The translations under genes and the position numbers were made by a program. A stretch of DNA of 64,000 bases, taken from positions 1-64,000 of the forward strand of contig NZ_NAEW01000004.1 in NCBI RefSeq assembly GCF_002075345.1, given 5' to 3'. The notes below the pieces were generated by a model. That model was not told where the DNA came from. It did no database searches and was given only the letters and a program-made list of their open reading frames with translations. Shown here piece by piece: positions 39,684 through 49,417 of the stretch. This DNA comes from Citrobacter braakii (GTDB lineage Bacteria; Pseudomonadota; Gammaproteobacteria; Enterobacterales; Enterobacteriaceae). Numbering within the stretch: the first letter of the stretch is position 1; each line of letters starts with the position of its first letter.

Positions 39684-42600
39684 ATGGCCAACTTTTTTAT
39701 TGAGCGCCCGGTTTTCGCCTGGGTGCTCGCCATTATCATGATGTTTACGGGCGGTATCGCGATAATGAACCTGCCGATCGCCCAATATCCACAAATCGCT
39801 CCCCCAACCATTACCATCAGCGCTGCCTACCCAGGGGCAGACGCAAAGACCGTTGAAGACTCCGTGACTCAGGTGATTGAACAGAATATGAATGGTCTTG
39901 ATGGCCTGATGTATATGTCATCCACCAGCGATGCGGCAGGTAATGCGTCGATTATCCTGACTTTCAAAACGGGCACGTCACCCGATATTGCGCAGGTTCA
40001 GGTACAGAATAAACTGCAGCTGGCGATGCCTTCTTTACCGCAGGAAGTACAGCAGCAAGGGATCAGTGTTGATAAATCCAGCAGCAATATTTTGATGGTC
40101 GCCGGCTTTATCTCTGATAATAACAGCCTGAGCCAATATGATATTGCCGACTATGTGGCTTCAAACATCAAAGACCCAATAAGCCGCACTGCCGGGGTGG
40201 GGAGCGTACAGTTATTCGGTTCGCAATACGCCATGCGTATCTGGCTGGATCCGCAAAAGCTCGACAAGTATAACCTCACACCTCAGGACGTCATTACCCA
40301 GCTCAAAGTTCAGAACAACCAGATATCAGGCGGGCAGTTGGGAGGCATGCCTCAGTCAGCCGATCAGCAGCTAAATGCGTCGATAATCGTCCAGACGCGC
40401 CTGCAAACTACCGATGAATTTGGCAAGATCTTCCTAAAAGTTCAGCAAGATGGTTCCCAGGTTCTGCTGCGCGATGTCGCGCGAATTGAGCTGGGTGCGG
40501 AAAATTATGCAACGGTTGCACGTTACAACGGCAAACCCGCCGCCGGGATTGCAATTAAACTTGCCGCTGGCGCGAATGCCCTGGAAACATCCCAGGCAGT
40601 CAAACAAGAGCTGAACAGATTATCGGCCTGGTTTCCGGCCAGCATGAAAACCGTTTATCCCTATGACACCACTCCGTTTATCGAGATTTCGATTCAGGGG
40701 GTTTTTCATACTTTGATCGAGGCAATCATTCTGGTATTCCTCGTCATGTATCTGTTTTTGCAAAGTTTCCGCGCAACGCTTATTCCCACAATCGCCGTTC
40801 CGGTAGTGATCCTTGGCACCTTTGCGATACTCGACATCGCGGGTTTTTCGATTAATACGCTCACGATGTTTGGCATGGTGCTGGCGATAGGGTTGTTAGT
40901 CGATGATGCCATCGTGGTGGTTGAGAACGTAGAACGCATTATTGCCGAAGAACACTTGTCACCAAAAGCGGCGACCCACAAAGCGATGGGCCAGTTGCAG
41001 AGAGCGCTGGTCGGTATTGCCGTTGTGTTATCCGCCGTATTTATGCCGATGGCATTTATGAGCGGAGCAACCGGTGAAATTTTCCGTCAGTTTTCTATCA
41101 CTTTAATCTCCTCCATGCTGCTGTCGGTGTTTGTGGCGATGAGCCTGACGCCAGCACTCTGCGCCATGCTGTTGAAATCCCACGAGGGAGAAAAAGCAAA
41201 CACACATTTTCTGTTTACCCGTTTCAATCACTTCATGGAGAAATGTACTCAGCACTACACGGACAGCACCCGTAAACTGCTACGTTGCACAGGCCGTTAT
41301 ATGGTCGTGTACTTAGTGATTGGCGCGGGCATGATTGTGCTGTTTCTACGTACCCCGACCTCCTTTTTGCCTGAAGAAGACCAGGGGGTATTCATGACCA
41401 CCGCGCAATTGCCTTCGGGCTCAACGATGGTGAACACCAGCAAAGTGCTCGGGGAAATAACGGATTACTACCTGACGAAAGAACAGAAAAATGTCGCTTC
41501 GGTTTTCACCGTAGGCGGATTTGGTTTTAGCGGCCAGGGGCAAAACAACGGTCTGGCGTTTATCAGCCTGAAACCGTGGTCAGAACGCGTTGGTGAAGAA
41601 AACTCAGTTACCGCCATTATTCGACGGGCGATGATGGCCTTAAGCACCATCAATAATGCCGTCGTTTATCCGTTTAATTTACCCGCTGTTGCAGAACTGG
41701 GAACGGCTTCAGGTTTTGACATGGAGCTGCTGGATAACGGTAACCTTGGGCATGAAAAAATGATGCAGGCCCGAAACGAGCTTCTGGCGCTGGCCAACCA
41801 GTCGTCCGGTGAGGTCGACGGGGTGCGCCCGAATGGTCTGGAAGATACACCGATGTTCCGCATTCATGTCAACGCCACGAAGGCAGAAGCCATGGGCGTT
41901 GCATTATCGGATATCAATCAGACCATCTCCACGGCGTTCGGTAGTCGCTATGTCAATGATTTCCTGAATCAGGGACGCGTTAAAAAAGTGTATGTCCAGG
42001 CCGATACGCCGTTCCGTATGTTGCCGGATAATATTAATCACTGGTACGTACGTAATGCCTCCGGCGCTATGACGCCGCTTTCGGCCTACTCATCCACCGA
42101 ATGGACCTACGGTTCTCCCCGCCTTGAACGCTACAACGGTCAGCCTGCAATGGAAATTCTGGGCCAGCCGGTCGAAGGGAAAAGCAGCGGCGATGCGATG
42201 AAATTTATGGCATCGCTGATAAATAAACTGCCTGCGGGCGTCGGCTATGCCTGGACCGGTCTGTCTTATCAGGAGGCGCTGTCCACAAACCAGGCACCAA
42301 TGCTGTACGGCATTTCGCTGATCGTCGTGTTTCTGGCACTGGCGGCACTGTATGAAAGCTGGTCGATACCGTTCTCGGTAATGCTGGTTGTGCCAATCGG
42401 GGTGGTCGGCGCTTTGCTGGCGACCGACTTGCGCGGCCTGAGCAATGATGTTTACTTCCAGGTAGGCCTGCTCACCACCATGGGGCTCTCGGCTAAAAAC
42501 GCCATTCTGATCGTCGAGTTCGCCGTCGAGATCATGCAAAAGGAAGGAAAAACGCCGCTTGAAGCCGCAGTAGAGGCCGCGCAAATGCGCTTACGCCCTA

Positions 42601-42800
42601 TTTTGATGACGTCACTGGCCTTTATCTTAGGGGTTATCCCTCTGGCAATAAGCAACGGCGCGGGCTCTGGTGCGCAAAATGCCGTCGGTACGGGTGTTAT
42701 TGGTGGGATGCTGGCCGCGACAGTGCTGGCGATCTACTTTGTTCCGCTGTTCTTTGTTCTCGTAGAAAACATGCTGGCGCGATTCAAAACACGGCGCTGA
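39684..42800 (+). CDS. mdtF: MdtF RND multidrug efflux pump
   Basis: 1038 residues (E. coli MdtF has 1037). RND layout: TM1 near 10-28 ([16 protein letters not shown]), a large periplasmic loop, the TM4 motif with charged residues [16 protein letters not shown] (Asp407/408 type), a second periplasmic loop, and TM7-12 ([18 protein letters not shown] carries the lysine motif). It exports drugs, bile salts and steroid-like compounds by proton antiport as a trimer with MdtE. Complete, without frameshift. Confidence 0.95.
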   Translation: MANFFIERPVFAWVLAIIMMFTGGIAIMNLPIAQYPQIAPPTITISAAYPGADAKTVEDSVTQVIEQNMNGLDGLMYMSSTSDAAGNASIILTFKTGTSPDIAQVQVQNKLQLAMPSLPQEVQQQGISVDKSSSNILMVAGFISDNNSLSQYDIADYVASNIKDPISRTAGVGSVQLFGSQYAMRIWLDPQKLDKYNLTPQDVITQLKVQNNQISGGQLGGMPQSADQQLNASIIVQTRLQTTDEFGKIFLKVQQDGSQVLLRDVARIELGAENYATVARYNGKPAAGIAIKLAAGANALETSQAVKQELNRLSAWFPASMKTVYPYDTTPFIEISIQGVFHTLIEAIILVFLVMYLFLQSFRATLIPTIAVPVVILGTFAILDIAGFSINTLTMFGMVLAIGLLVDDAIVVVENVERIIAEEHLSPKAATHKAMGQLQRALVGIAVVLSAVFMPMAFMSGATGEIFRQFSITLISSMLLSVFVAMSLTPALCAMLLKSHEGEKANTHFLFTRFNHFMEKCTQHYTDSTRKLLRCTGRYMVVYLVIGAGMIVLFLRTPTSFLPEEDQGVFMTTAQLPSGSTMVNTSKVLGEITDYYLTKEQKNVASVFTVGGFGFSGQGQNNGLAFISLKPWSERVGEENSVTAIIRRAMMALSTINNAVVYPFNLPAVAELGTASGFDMELLDNGNLGHEKMMQARNELLALANQSSGEVDGVRPNGLEDTPMFRIHVNATKAEAMGVALSDINQTISTAFGSRYVNDFLNQGRVKKVYVQADTPFRMLPDNINHWYVRNASGAMTPLSAYSSTEWTYGSPRLERYNGQPAMEILGQPVEGKSSGDAMKFMASLINKLPAGVGYAWTGLSYQEALSTNQAPMLYGISLIVVFLALAALYESWSIPFSVMLVVPIGVVGALLATDLRGLSNDVYFQVGLLTTMGLSAKNAILIVEFAVEIMQKEGKTPLEAAVEAAQMRLRPILMTSLAFILGVIPLAISNGAGSGAQNAVGTGVIGGMLAATVLAIYFVPLFFVLVENMLARFKTRR

Positions 42801-43161
42801 TACCCTGCCCTCGTACGTGATTATCCCTGGGATAAGTTTATTAAATCCCAGGGATTCTCAATGCTCTCTCAGAGAAAGGGTTCCGTTCACCTTAAGTTCT
42901 TCATTTCATTACAGCGACGATACTGTGACTACGTTAAGAGTGGCATTCTCCACCACACTTGAGTCCCTCTGCTCTGCGGGTAATCAATACCCGGTGGCGC
43001 TTCGCTTATCAGGTCTACGGTTGTTAGCGGGCCCTGTTATCCAGCGAATTTCTCGTGGATAGCAGGGTAAACATTACGTGGATTTTTTCTTGTAGGGTAA
43101 CAACTAAGGTAGGTACAGAGGTTGTCAATTCTGACTCATGCCAGGCTATCAAAACGGGTAA
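42801..43161. other. Non-coding gap between mdtF and hdeB with two hairpins
   Basis: 361 bases, no gene seen. It contains ATCCCTGGGA/TCCCAGGGAT (42823-42832 with 42846-42855), with no T run, as a likely mdtEF end hairpin, and a 12-bp stem at 43032-43043/43056-43067 (one G-U pair) near the convergent hdeB end. No other feature recognised. Confidence 0.55.
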
Positions 43162-43488
43162 TCAATAGTGCAGACCGGAACCCTTCAGATTTACGGCCAG
43201 CTCGCCCAATTTAGTATCAGGGTGTCGATGACACATTTTAATCATCTTGGGTACAGCGACAGTTTCCACCTCATGCAGGGGAACATAATCATCGCCTTTA
43301 AAATCCGAATTTTTATTAACAATCACAAAGGCAATTGCTGTCATGTATTGCCGACTCATATCAACGAATTCTTTACAGGTCATATCTTGTGGCGCCGCTT
43401 CCGTTGCCTGTGTAGCAAAAGCACGGCTCATCGGCGCCATAACAGAGGCCATAAGAATAGCTGTAGAGACAATCAATTTAATATTCAC
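43162..43488 (-). CDS. hdeB: HdeB/HdeA-family periplasmic acid chaperone
   Basis: 108 residues from a GTG at 43488 (GGAG 6 bases upstream; the ATG at 43509 has none). Signal peptide residues 1-24 (MNIKLIVSTAILMASVMAPM). Mature part: QDMTCKEFVDMSRQYMTAIA, with a first cysteine, and PKMIKMCHRHPDTKL, with a second; these form the disulfide of the family. HdeA/B chaperones unfold at low pH to hold periplasmic proteins. Closer to HdeB than HdeA in pattern; hdeA itself is absent here. It follows hdeD in an operon, 21 bases apart. Confidence 0.85.
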   Translation of the reverse strand: MNIKLIVSTAILMASVMAPMSRAFATQATEAAPQDMTCKEFVDMSRQYMTAIAFVIVNKNSDFKGDDYVPLHEVETVAVPKMIKMCHRHPDTKLGELAVNLKGSGLHY

Positions 43489-43508
43489 AATGCGCTCCAG
43501 AAGTAGCA

Positions 43509-44105
43509 TTAATTTTTATCGGCGAGTTTTTCAGTTTGTACCAACGACGCATTTCTGCGCAGACTGATAAAAGCCAAAGAGCTAAAAATCATCTCAACGC
43601 CTATAAAGATGGAGGTAAACACATAAGAACGGTCGGGATCCATATTCAGCCATACGGCTGCAATAAGCAGGTCAAAAATACCGATAAAAATATTCCATCC
43701 ATAGCCCGGACTGCGGAACATTTTGACGCCGGAAGCAACACGAAAAATCCCGCCAAGAATAAACAGGCAGCAAAAAACCATTGCCAATGAATTCATACCT
43801 ATCACAGGATTTTCGAGGAAACAGTATCCCAGCAGCAACCATGCGATAGCAAAAAAGGCATAGGTAAATTTGGCTTTCAACTGCTTTTTACCCGAGGAAA
43901 ACAGGCTGTAAATAGAATAGAAGCCGCACACCAGGAACATAAAACCTGTTGCATAGCTCAAGTAAACACCTGCAGCGATTGGATAGATTAAGCAGCAGAT
44001 GCCACAAACCAACAACAGCACGGCCATGATTGTGGCGTGTCTTTTATAATGAAATAGTGTTTTTTCATTAAATGCTTTCAGGCTACGCTGATTAAAAACA
44101 AACAT
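43509..44105 (-). CDS. hdeD: HdeD-family membrane protein
   Basis: 198 residues from the ATG at 44105 (GGAGGA close upstream, E. coli length 190; an ORF start at 44162 adds a non-conserved hydrophobic tag). Six transmembrane segments, e.g. AVLLLVCGICCLIYPIAAG, FFAIAWLLLGYCFLEN and GIFDLLIAAVWLNMD. HdeD helps E. coli at high cell density in acid. It is the first gene of the hdeD-hdeB operon and divergent from yfdX over a shared regulatory region. Confidence 0.88.
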   Translation of the reverse strand: MFVFNQRSLKAFNEKTLFHYKRHATIMAVLLLVCGICCLIYPIAAGVYLSYATGFMFLVCGFYSIYSLFSSGKKQLKAKFTYAFFAIAWLLLGYCFLENPVIGMNSLAMVFCCLFILGGIFRVASGVKMFRSPGYGWNIFIGIFDLLIAAVWLNMDPDRSYVFTSIFIGVEMIFSSLAFISLRRNASLVQTEKLADKN

Positions 44106-44246
44106 ACATCCTCCGTTACATAGAAACGCAATGTAACCTACTAATAAAAGAGTAATATTCACTTAATACATATCACTTACAATGGGATGATAAGACTTTC
44201 ACTCCGAATTCGTATATAAGAATAAAGGAATGTCATTATCCGTATA

Positions 44247-44282
44247 ATCCTACACGCGTCAGACGTCTGACACCTGTAAGAT
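44247..44282. promoter_or_regulatory. Two abutting EvgA-type boxes in the hdeD/yfdX divergent region
   Basis: 44265-44282 reads GTCTGACACCTGTAAGAT, 13 of 16 defined positions of the known EvgA consensus TTCYTACA-NN-TGTARGAA. 44247-44264 reads ATCCTACACGCGTCAGAC (12 of 16). Both together form a 36-bp dyad with symmetric arms (ATCCTACA / TGTAAGAT) and a central perfect 14-bp palindrome GTCAGACGTCTGAC. EvgA binding is inferred. Confidence 0.55.
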
Positions 44283-44385
44283 TAAACGCTCATTATTCTA
44301 TCCTGGCTCTGATTCCACTCTTCGAAGTTATTTAATATGCTTATTTCGTTTGGTGAGATATACCAAATTTATTCAGGAGAAAGTA

Positions 44386-45012
44386 ATGAAAAAGATTATT
44401 CTTGCAGGTCTGCTTGCAACCATGATGGGCTCAGCCCCGGTACTGGCTGCTACCACTACCACGCCGGCACAAACTGCTACCGCCAATGTACAAAAAGAAG
44501 CTGCCGATATTATGCAGGTCGCAGTACAAGGTGCAAACGCGATGCGTGATATTCAGCTTGCCCGTCTGGCCCTGTTTCATGGACAGCCTGACAGTGCTAA
44601 AAAATTAACCGATGACGCCGCTTCCCTGCTTGCAGGTGACAGCCACGACTGGGCGAAATTTGTAAAAGCTGCGCCTAAAGCCAAGATGATTGACGATCAG
44701 TACGTGATTATTAACGCTACGATTGCGCTGTCAGAAGACTATATTGCCACCCCAGCTAAAGAATCTGCTATCAATACAGCGAATGGCAAAATGGCTAAAG
44801 GCGACTGGAAAGGTGCTGTGGATACCTTGCAACTGGCGGGTATCAGCGTGCTTCAGACCCAATACCTGATGCCCCTGAATCAGACGCGTAAAGCCGTTGC
44901 CAGCGCTCAAAAACTGCTGTCTTCAGGTAAATACTATGAAGCAAACCTTGTGTTAAAGGGTGCTGAAGAAGGCATTGTGATCGATAGCGAGATGCTGGGC
45001 GCAGGCCAGTAA
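44386..45012 (+). CDS. yfdX: YfdX-family periplasmic protein
   Basis: 208 residues from the ATG at 44386 (AGGAGA upstream; an upstream start at 44350 is not needed). Signal peptide residues 1-22 (MKKIILAGLLATMMGSAPVL). Mature part is helical, matching YfdX: AADIMQVAVQGANAMRDIQL, DGWA-type region (DSHDWAKFVKAAPK) and KAVASAQKLLSSGKYYEANL. E. coli yfdX is one of the strongest EvgA targets. Its position between the mirrored EvgA boxes and evgS fits this. Exact function is not known. Confidence 0.9.
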   Translation: MKKIILAGLLATMMGSAPVLAATTTTPAQTATANVQKEAADIMQVAVQGANAMRDIQLARLALFHGQPDSAKKLTDDAASLLAGDSHDWAKFVKAAPKAKMIDDQYVIINATIALSEDYIATPAKESAINTANGKMAKGDWKGAVDTLQLAGISVLQTQYLMPLNQTRKAVASAQKLLSSGKYYEANLVLKGAEEGIVIDSEMLGAGQ

Positions 45013-45050
45013 TACTCAGCACTACGTAGTGTTGAACCAGGACTTTCTCT

Positions 45051-45082
45051 CCTGATCGGGTTGCTACGGCAACCCGATCAGG
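45051..45082. terminator. 14-bp perfect hairpin between convergent yfdX and evgS
   Basis: CCTGATCGGGTTGC pairs perfectly with GCAACCCGATCAGG around a TACG tetraloop. No long T run on either side, so its strength as a terminator is uncertain, but the position between convergent genes fits. Confidence 0.7.
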
Positions 45083-45086
45083 GGGG

Positions 45087-48000
45087 TTAATGGCTAATCA
45101 GACTGTTAATCTCAATCTCAATTTCCCGCATGACGGCAACAATCTTCTGTAATGCTTCCTGGCGTACTGCCAGAGGAAGATCGTCATGTCGCATCGATTC
45201 AAAAGGTTCGCATAGCGTCTGAAGAGCAGTAATGCCCAGAATTTGCGCCGAACCATGCAACCGGTGAAGGGCTCGCAAAAACAGCTGGGGTTCGTCTTGC
45301 TCAACGGCTTTCTCGGCCGCCTGTAAATCGCTAAACGTTGCCTCGCGGAATGTTTCGAGTATCTCGTTCATTAATGCGCGATCGCCGCCGGTATTTTCCG
45401 TCAAGACATTGAATTTCAAATGCCGGATTGCACAAGGAGACGAATAACCGGTTTCGATTTTGCTTAATTCATGCGTCAGTGTCTGAATCGACACAGGCTT
45501 AAACAGACACAAATTCATGCCGTTTTGCAGACACCTGTCGCGTGACTGTGGGAGCGCGCTGGCCGTCAGTCCCCATATTTGTAAATGAGGCTGCTGACGA
45601 CGTAACGAAGCCGCAAGATCAAACCCGTCCTTCTTCGGCATATTCACATCGGTTATCAACAGGTCGTATGATTTTTTAGCCAGTTTGGCTTCGGCTTCCT
45701 CACCATCACACGCTTCATCCACGCTGTAACCAATGGCGTTCAACTGTCGCTTAAGCAGCAGGCGATTGGTCGGGTTGTCATCTGCTATCAAAATAGACAG
45801 ACACGGCAGCGGCAACAGCGCCCCCGGCGTGTTGCTATCCGGTACAATTGACTGGCGAGCTGTCTCAACCGGCAGCGTTATGGTAAACGTGGTTCCTTGC
45901 GCCGGGACGCTCATCAACTCCAGCGTACCGCCCATCAGCGTCACCAGTTCTTTGCAGATAAATAATCCCAGACCAGACCCCGTTTGTTGACGCCCACAGC
46001 GCCCCTGAGCGTAGCGACGAAACAGCCCGGCCTGCTCCTCTTCGCTAATCCCGCAACCGGTATCGCTAATGGCGATGGTCAGGGTACCGTGATTCTCCCC
46101 GTCAGGTGTTAAACGGGCCGTCACATGAATGCTACCCTGCTCGGTAAACTTCAGCGCATTGCCCACCAGGTTGGTGAGAATTTGCCGCAAAGCTTGTTGA
46201 TCGACAAACACCCGCTCGTTTGCCGGCAACTGGCTTACGCAAGCAAGCGTAACGCCTTTCTGTCTGGCTAAGGCATCAAAAGAGTGACACTGCAATTCAA
46301 TGAGCTGCGAGAGATCCGTCCATTGAGGAACAACCTGATATTTACCAGACTCAATCTTATCAACATCCAGAATCTTACCGATCAGCCCAAGCAGTGACTG
46401 GGCTGTCGCTGCGGTAAGAGCAATCGCCTCTTTTCGTTGTGCCGGGCTGAGTTCTGAGCTCGACAGTAATTCCAGAAAGCCCACAATCGAGCTGACAGGG
46501 GTACGTAATTCATGGCTCATGCTCGCAAGAAAGCGACTTTTGGCCTTGGTTGCTTCAATCGCTTTATTTTTTTCGGTTTCCAGTTCTTGAGACAATGCCT
46601 CTTTGAGATGAAGCTGCTCTTCCAACTGCCTCTGTGATTGTTTTCTTTTATTTACCTCACGGGAGAGTGAGATCCCCCAGATCAGGCTAATTGCTATCAG
46701 CAACAGCGCAAACACCACCAGTTGATAGAACTGTTTGCTATACCGACTCCAGAGATCGACCTGCGTATTAGAAATTTTCGACCACTTCTCCGTCATCTGC
46801 AAAATCTCACGCGGCGGTATCGCCTGCAGCGCTTTATCCATGACGGACTTCAACATGGGCTCGTGGGGAGAAACCGCAAAGCTCACCGACGCGCCAGGCA
46901 TATCTGGTAGCCTAAAAAAGTGCATGTTTTTCTGGTAGTCATGATCGACCATGAACCTTGCCGACAATTCGGTAGCAATTGCCGCGTCAACCTTGCCATC
47001 CCTGAGCATAGTCATCGCGACGCTGCCAGTATCAGCATCCACCCAGGTGGCCTGCGGGTAGCGTTGTTTCAGGTCACTTTCCAAAACATGTCCGGCGGGC
47101 AACGCAATACGGATCGGTGTATTCAGTAACGAGTCGGCCGTTTCATCGCGGGAAGTGATAATCACAAACGCCACATTCATCAGCGGATCGCTAAAGGTCG
47201 AATTGTGCTGATTTTGATTTGTCAGGGTAATAGTGGGATACATATCCCATCGTTCGCCGCTTATTTGTTTGGTCTGTTCACTTTTGGTGTTGGCCAAAAC
47301 CGGCTCAAAATCAATCCCCGTTTGCAGATGAATAATATTCAGCAAATCGCCAAGAATTCCACGTAACTCACCGCTGCGATCGACAAGCGTGTAAGGCGGA
47401 TAATCTGGATTGATAAGAATGCGAATAGTATGTTTCTTCTTCAGCCACGCTTTTTCCTGATCGGTAAAAGGAATAGGCGCATTCAGAAAAGCAAGGTTAC
47501 CGCGGTTCAGCCAGTTCTGCATGACCTGCATATGAATTTCATTACTGATTGACGTAATGAAACCATCAAGAATATTTCTTAATACTGGCTGGTCGCCCTT
47601 CACCACAAAATAATTATATTGCTCTTGTTTATCAAAGTAGTGCGTAATAACCAGTGATTGCGAAAAATATCGGGAGACACAATGACTGCTGGTGATATTG
47701 TTCCCAATATAATATTGGTTATCACCGTTCACTACCGATGCCATGGCCTGATACTCGTCGTCGTAAAATGAGACTTTAGCTTCAGGAAAAGCATCCTGGA
47801 TAACATCAAGAAAAGGACAATCTCGCACACACGCGACGCTAACCGGATGCTCCGAGGTCAGCGGCAGCATGGTGTTTTTTAGCGAGGTCACAAGCGTCGG
47901 CCACGTAGTCAGTAATGCCGAAGTGCGCAATAAATGGCCGCCAACATCTTGTCGCCGGGACAGCTGAGTTATCAATGTATCTACATCGTTACTGGTAAGT

Positions 48001-48329
48001 GCGGTCAGCGCTTCTTGCTCATTATCATACTGCTTTATAACAATTTTTATATTGAGATTCTTTTGCATTAGCGCAAGATAATCCGCGTTGACGCCCCGAT
48101 AATATTCACCGCTATTTTGATAAACAATGGGGGAGACTTCCGGTAACCAGGTGCCAACAACCAAGGTTTTTTTATGCGCTAACCAGTTTGTTTCTTCCCT
48201 GTTCAAGCCGATATGTTGTACTGAGGTATTATAGTTACTTTTTAGCTCAACTTGCCGGGCTGAGCTTACCCCCGTAGAAAACCCGATGGTAAATATGACC
48301 ATCAAAAAAATAAACAAGCGTTCCAGCAT
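45087..48329 (-). CDS. evgS: EvgS hybrid sensor kinase lacking the PAS domain
   Basis: 1080 residues (E. coli EvgS 1197). Domains: signal peptide 1-24; two periplasmic SBP-type sensor domains about 50-270 and 290-520; transmembrane segment 535-553; HisKA with His606 (SMSHELRTPVSSIVGF); ATPase domain about 690-820 (DTGCGISEEEQAGLF); receiver with Asp894 (LLITDVNMPKKDG); HPt with His1022 (LHRLHGSAQI). Between the membrane segment and HisKA only a coiled-coil of about 45 residues remains; in E. coli a PAS domain of about 115 residues is here. All three phosphorelay residues are intact and each sits 115 positions earlier than in E. coli. It passes phosphate to EvgA. It follows evgA after 4 bases. 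Confidence 0.93.
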   Translation of the reverse strand: MLERLFIFLMVIFTIGFSTGVSSARQVELKSNYNTSVQHIGLNREETNWLAHKKTLVVGTWLPEVSPIVYQNSGEYYRGVNADYLALMQKNLNIKIVIKQYDNEQEALTALTSNDVDTLITQLSRRQDVGGHLLRTSALLTTWPTLVTSLKNTMLPLTSEHPVSVACVRDCPFLDVIQDAFPEAKVSFYDDEYQAMASVVNGDNQYYIGNNITSSHCVSRYFSQSLVITHYFDKQEQYNYFVVKGDQPVLRNILDGFITSISNEIHMQVMQNWLNRGNLAFLNAPIPFTDQEKAWLKKKHTIRILINPDYPPYTLVDRSGELRGILGDLLNIIHLQTGIDFEPVLANTKSEQTKQISGERWDMYPTITLTNQNQHNSTFSDPLMNVAFVIITSRDETADSLLNTPIRIALPAGHVLESDLKQRYPQATWVDADTGSVAMTMLRDGKVDAAIATELSARFMVDHDYQKNMHFFRLPDMPGASVSFAVSPHEPMLKSVMDKALQAIPPREILQMTEKWSKISNTQVDLWSRYSKQFYQLVVFALLLIAISLIWGISLSREVNKRKQSQRQLEEQLHLKEALSQELETEKNKAIEATKAKSRFLASMSHELRTPVSSIVGFLELLSSSELSPAQRKEAIALTAATAQSLLGLIGKILDVDKIESGKYQVVPQWTDLSQLIELQCHSFDALARQKGVTLACVSQLPANERVFVDQQALRQILTNLVGNALKFTEQGSIHVTARLTPDGENHGTLTIAISDTGCGISEEEQAGLFRRYAQGRCGRQQTGSGLGLFICKELVTLMGGTLELMSVPAQGTTFTITLPVETARQSIVPDSNTPGALLPLPCLSILIADDNPTNRLLLKRQLNAIGYSVDEACDGEEAEAKLAKKSYDLLITDVNMPKKDGFDLAASLRRQQPHLQIWGLTASALPQSRDRCLQNGMNLCLFKPVSIQTLTHELSKIETGYSSPCAIRHLKFNVLTENTGGDRALMNEILETFREATFSDLQAAEKAVEQDEPQLFLRALHRLHGSAQILGITALQTLCEPFESMRHDDLPLAVRQEALQKIVAVMREIEIEINSLISH

Positions 48330-48333
48330 TACT

Positions 48334-48948
48334 CTATCCTATTTTATTTCTTTGCGCATAATCATAAATTTCCATTAATGACGAGCAATCTAATTTCTCC
48401 ATCAAACGGCTTTTATAGGTGCTTACCGTTTTATTACTGATGTTCATTTTGCTGGCAATAGTGCTGTAATCCATACCGTTAAGAATATAACGCAACACTC
48501 TCATTTCCTGGGTCGACAACGTATCAAGCTTATCCTGTTCGCTGACAGATGAGCCAGTAAAATGCTCAAGGGAAAAGGGAAAATAGCTATACCCATTTTT
48601 TGCAGCTTCGATTGCGGCAAGAATATTATTCATACCCTCTTTTTTACTCACAAATCCGTTGGCACCGTATTCGGCGCTACGTTTGCCGTAAAAAAATTCA
48701 TTTTTGGCTGAAATGATAATGATTACACCAGCATAGTGCCGCTTTCGCAGTTGCTCCAGCACTTCGATGCCGCTGATGCCCGGAATATCCACATCAATAA
48801 TCAGTAGCTCCGGCTTAGTTTTCTCAACGGTTTGGACCACATGCTCTCCGCTGTCGAGCTCGGTGGTTACGGTAATACCATTAGTATCGAGTAAGTTGCG
48901 GATGGCTATGCGAGCTAATGGGTGATCATCAACGATTATCGCGTTCAT
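48334..48948 (-). CDS. evgA: EvgA response regulator
   Basis: 204 residues, the same length as E. coli EvgA and highly similar. Receiver domain 1-120 with phospho-Asp52 (LLIIDVDIPGISG) and acidic Asp7/Asp8; LuxR-type HTH about 140-200 (ILNGMDYSTIASKMNISNKT). Activated by EvgS, it induces acid resistance and efflux genes. An EvgA-type box is 236 bases upstream. First gene of evgAS. Confidence 0.95.
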   Translation of the reverse strand: MNAIIVDDHPLARIAIRNLLDTNGITVTTELDSGEHVVQTVEKTKPELLIIDVDIPGISGIEVLEQLRKRHYAGVIIIISAKNEFFYGKRSAEYGANGFVSKKEGMNNILAAIEAAKNGYSYFPFSLEHFTGSSVSEQDKLDTLSTQEMRVLRYILNGMDYSTIASKMNISNKTVSTYKSRLMEKLDCSSLMEIYDYAQRNKIG

Positions 48949-49183
48949 TGCGTATAAGAATCCAGATAAATAAAGAGAGGCGATGGCTATCGAGCAGGCG
49001 AGCCTTAAGCATTATAATTTATAAAAATAAGGCGTTATCAGGTAAATCCTAACACATTCACACGTATATTTATTAGTTTTTTATAAAAACGAAGAATAAG
49101 GCATAAATGCAACACTGTATTTTACAAATTTTAAACCTTGAGCCTATCTAAATATCAAACCATTAACACAACCAAAAGGAATA

Positions 49184-49201
49184 TTCCTACATGTGTAGGA
49201 T
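49184..49201. promoter_or_regulatory. EvgA-type box upstream of evgA
   Basis: TTCCTACATGTGTAGGAT matches the known EvgA consensus (TTCYTACA-NN-TGTARGAA) at 15 of 16 defined positions. It lies in the 469-base non-coding gap (48949-49417) upstream of evgA and downstream of the MFS operon end; no gene is seen in that gap. Autoregulation of evgAS is the simple reading. Confidence 0.75.
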
Positions 49202-49365
49202 AAATCCCTCATTTATTATGATTCATTCTTAATGCCCGGGGTCATATAACCAGGGGGAGTTTTCATCACAACGGCAAAGGTGTATATGCAGAATAGCTAT
49301 CTAAGAATCATTTTTATACCAGGTCAAATCTGGAGAAAAAGATAATAAACCTGCTGATTTGATAG

Positions 49366-49404
49366 TAAAACGCCCTGTGGCTCAGGAAACAACAGAGCCA
49401 CAGG
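49366..49404 (-). terminator. Terminator of the diaminopropionate/D-aminoacylase operon
   Basis: CCTGTGGCTC (49374-49383) pairs perfectly with GAGCCACAGG (49395-49404); on the minus strand a GCGTTTTAC follows. It lies 14 bases past the MFS stop. Confidence 0.82.
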
Positions 49405-49417
49405 AGTCAGTCATGAA

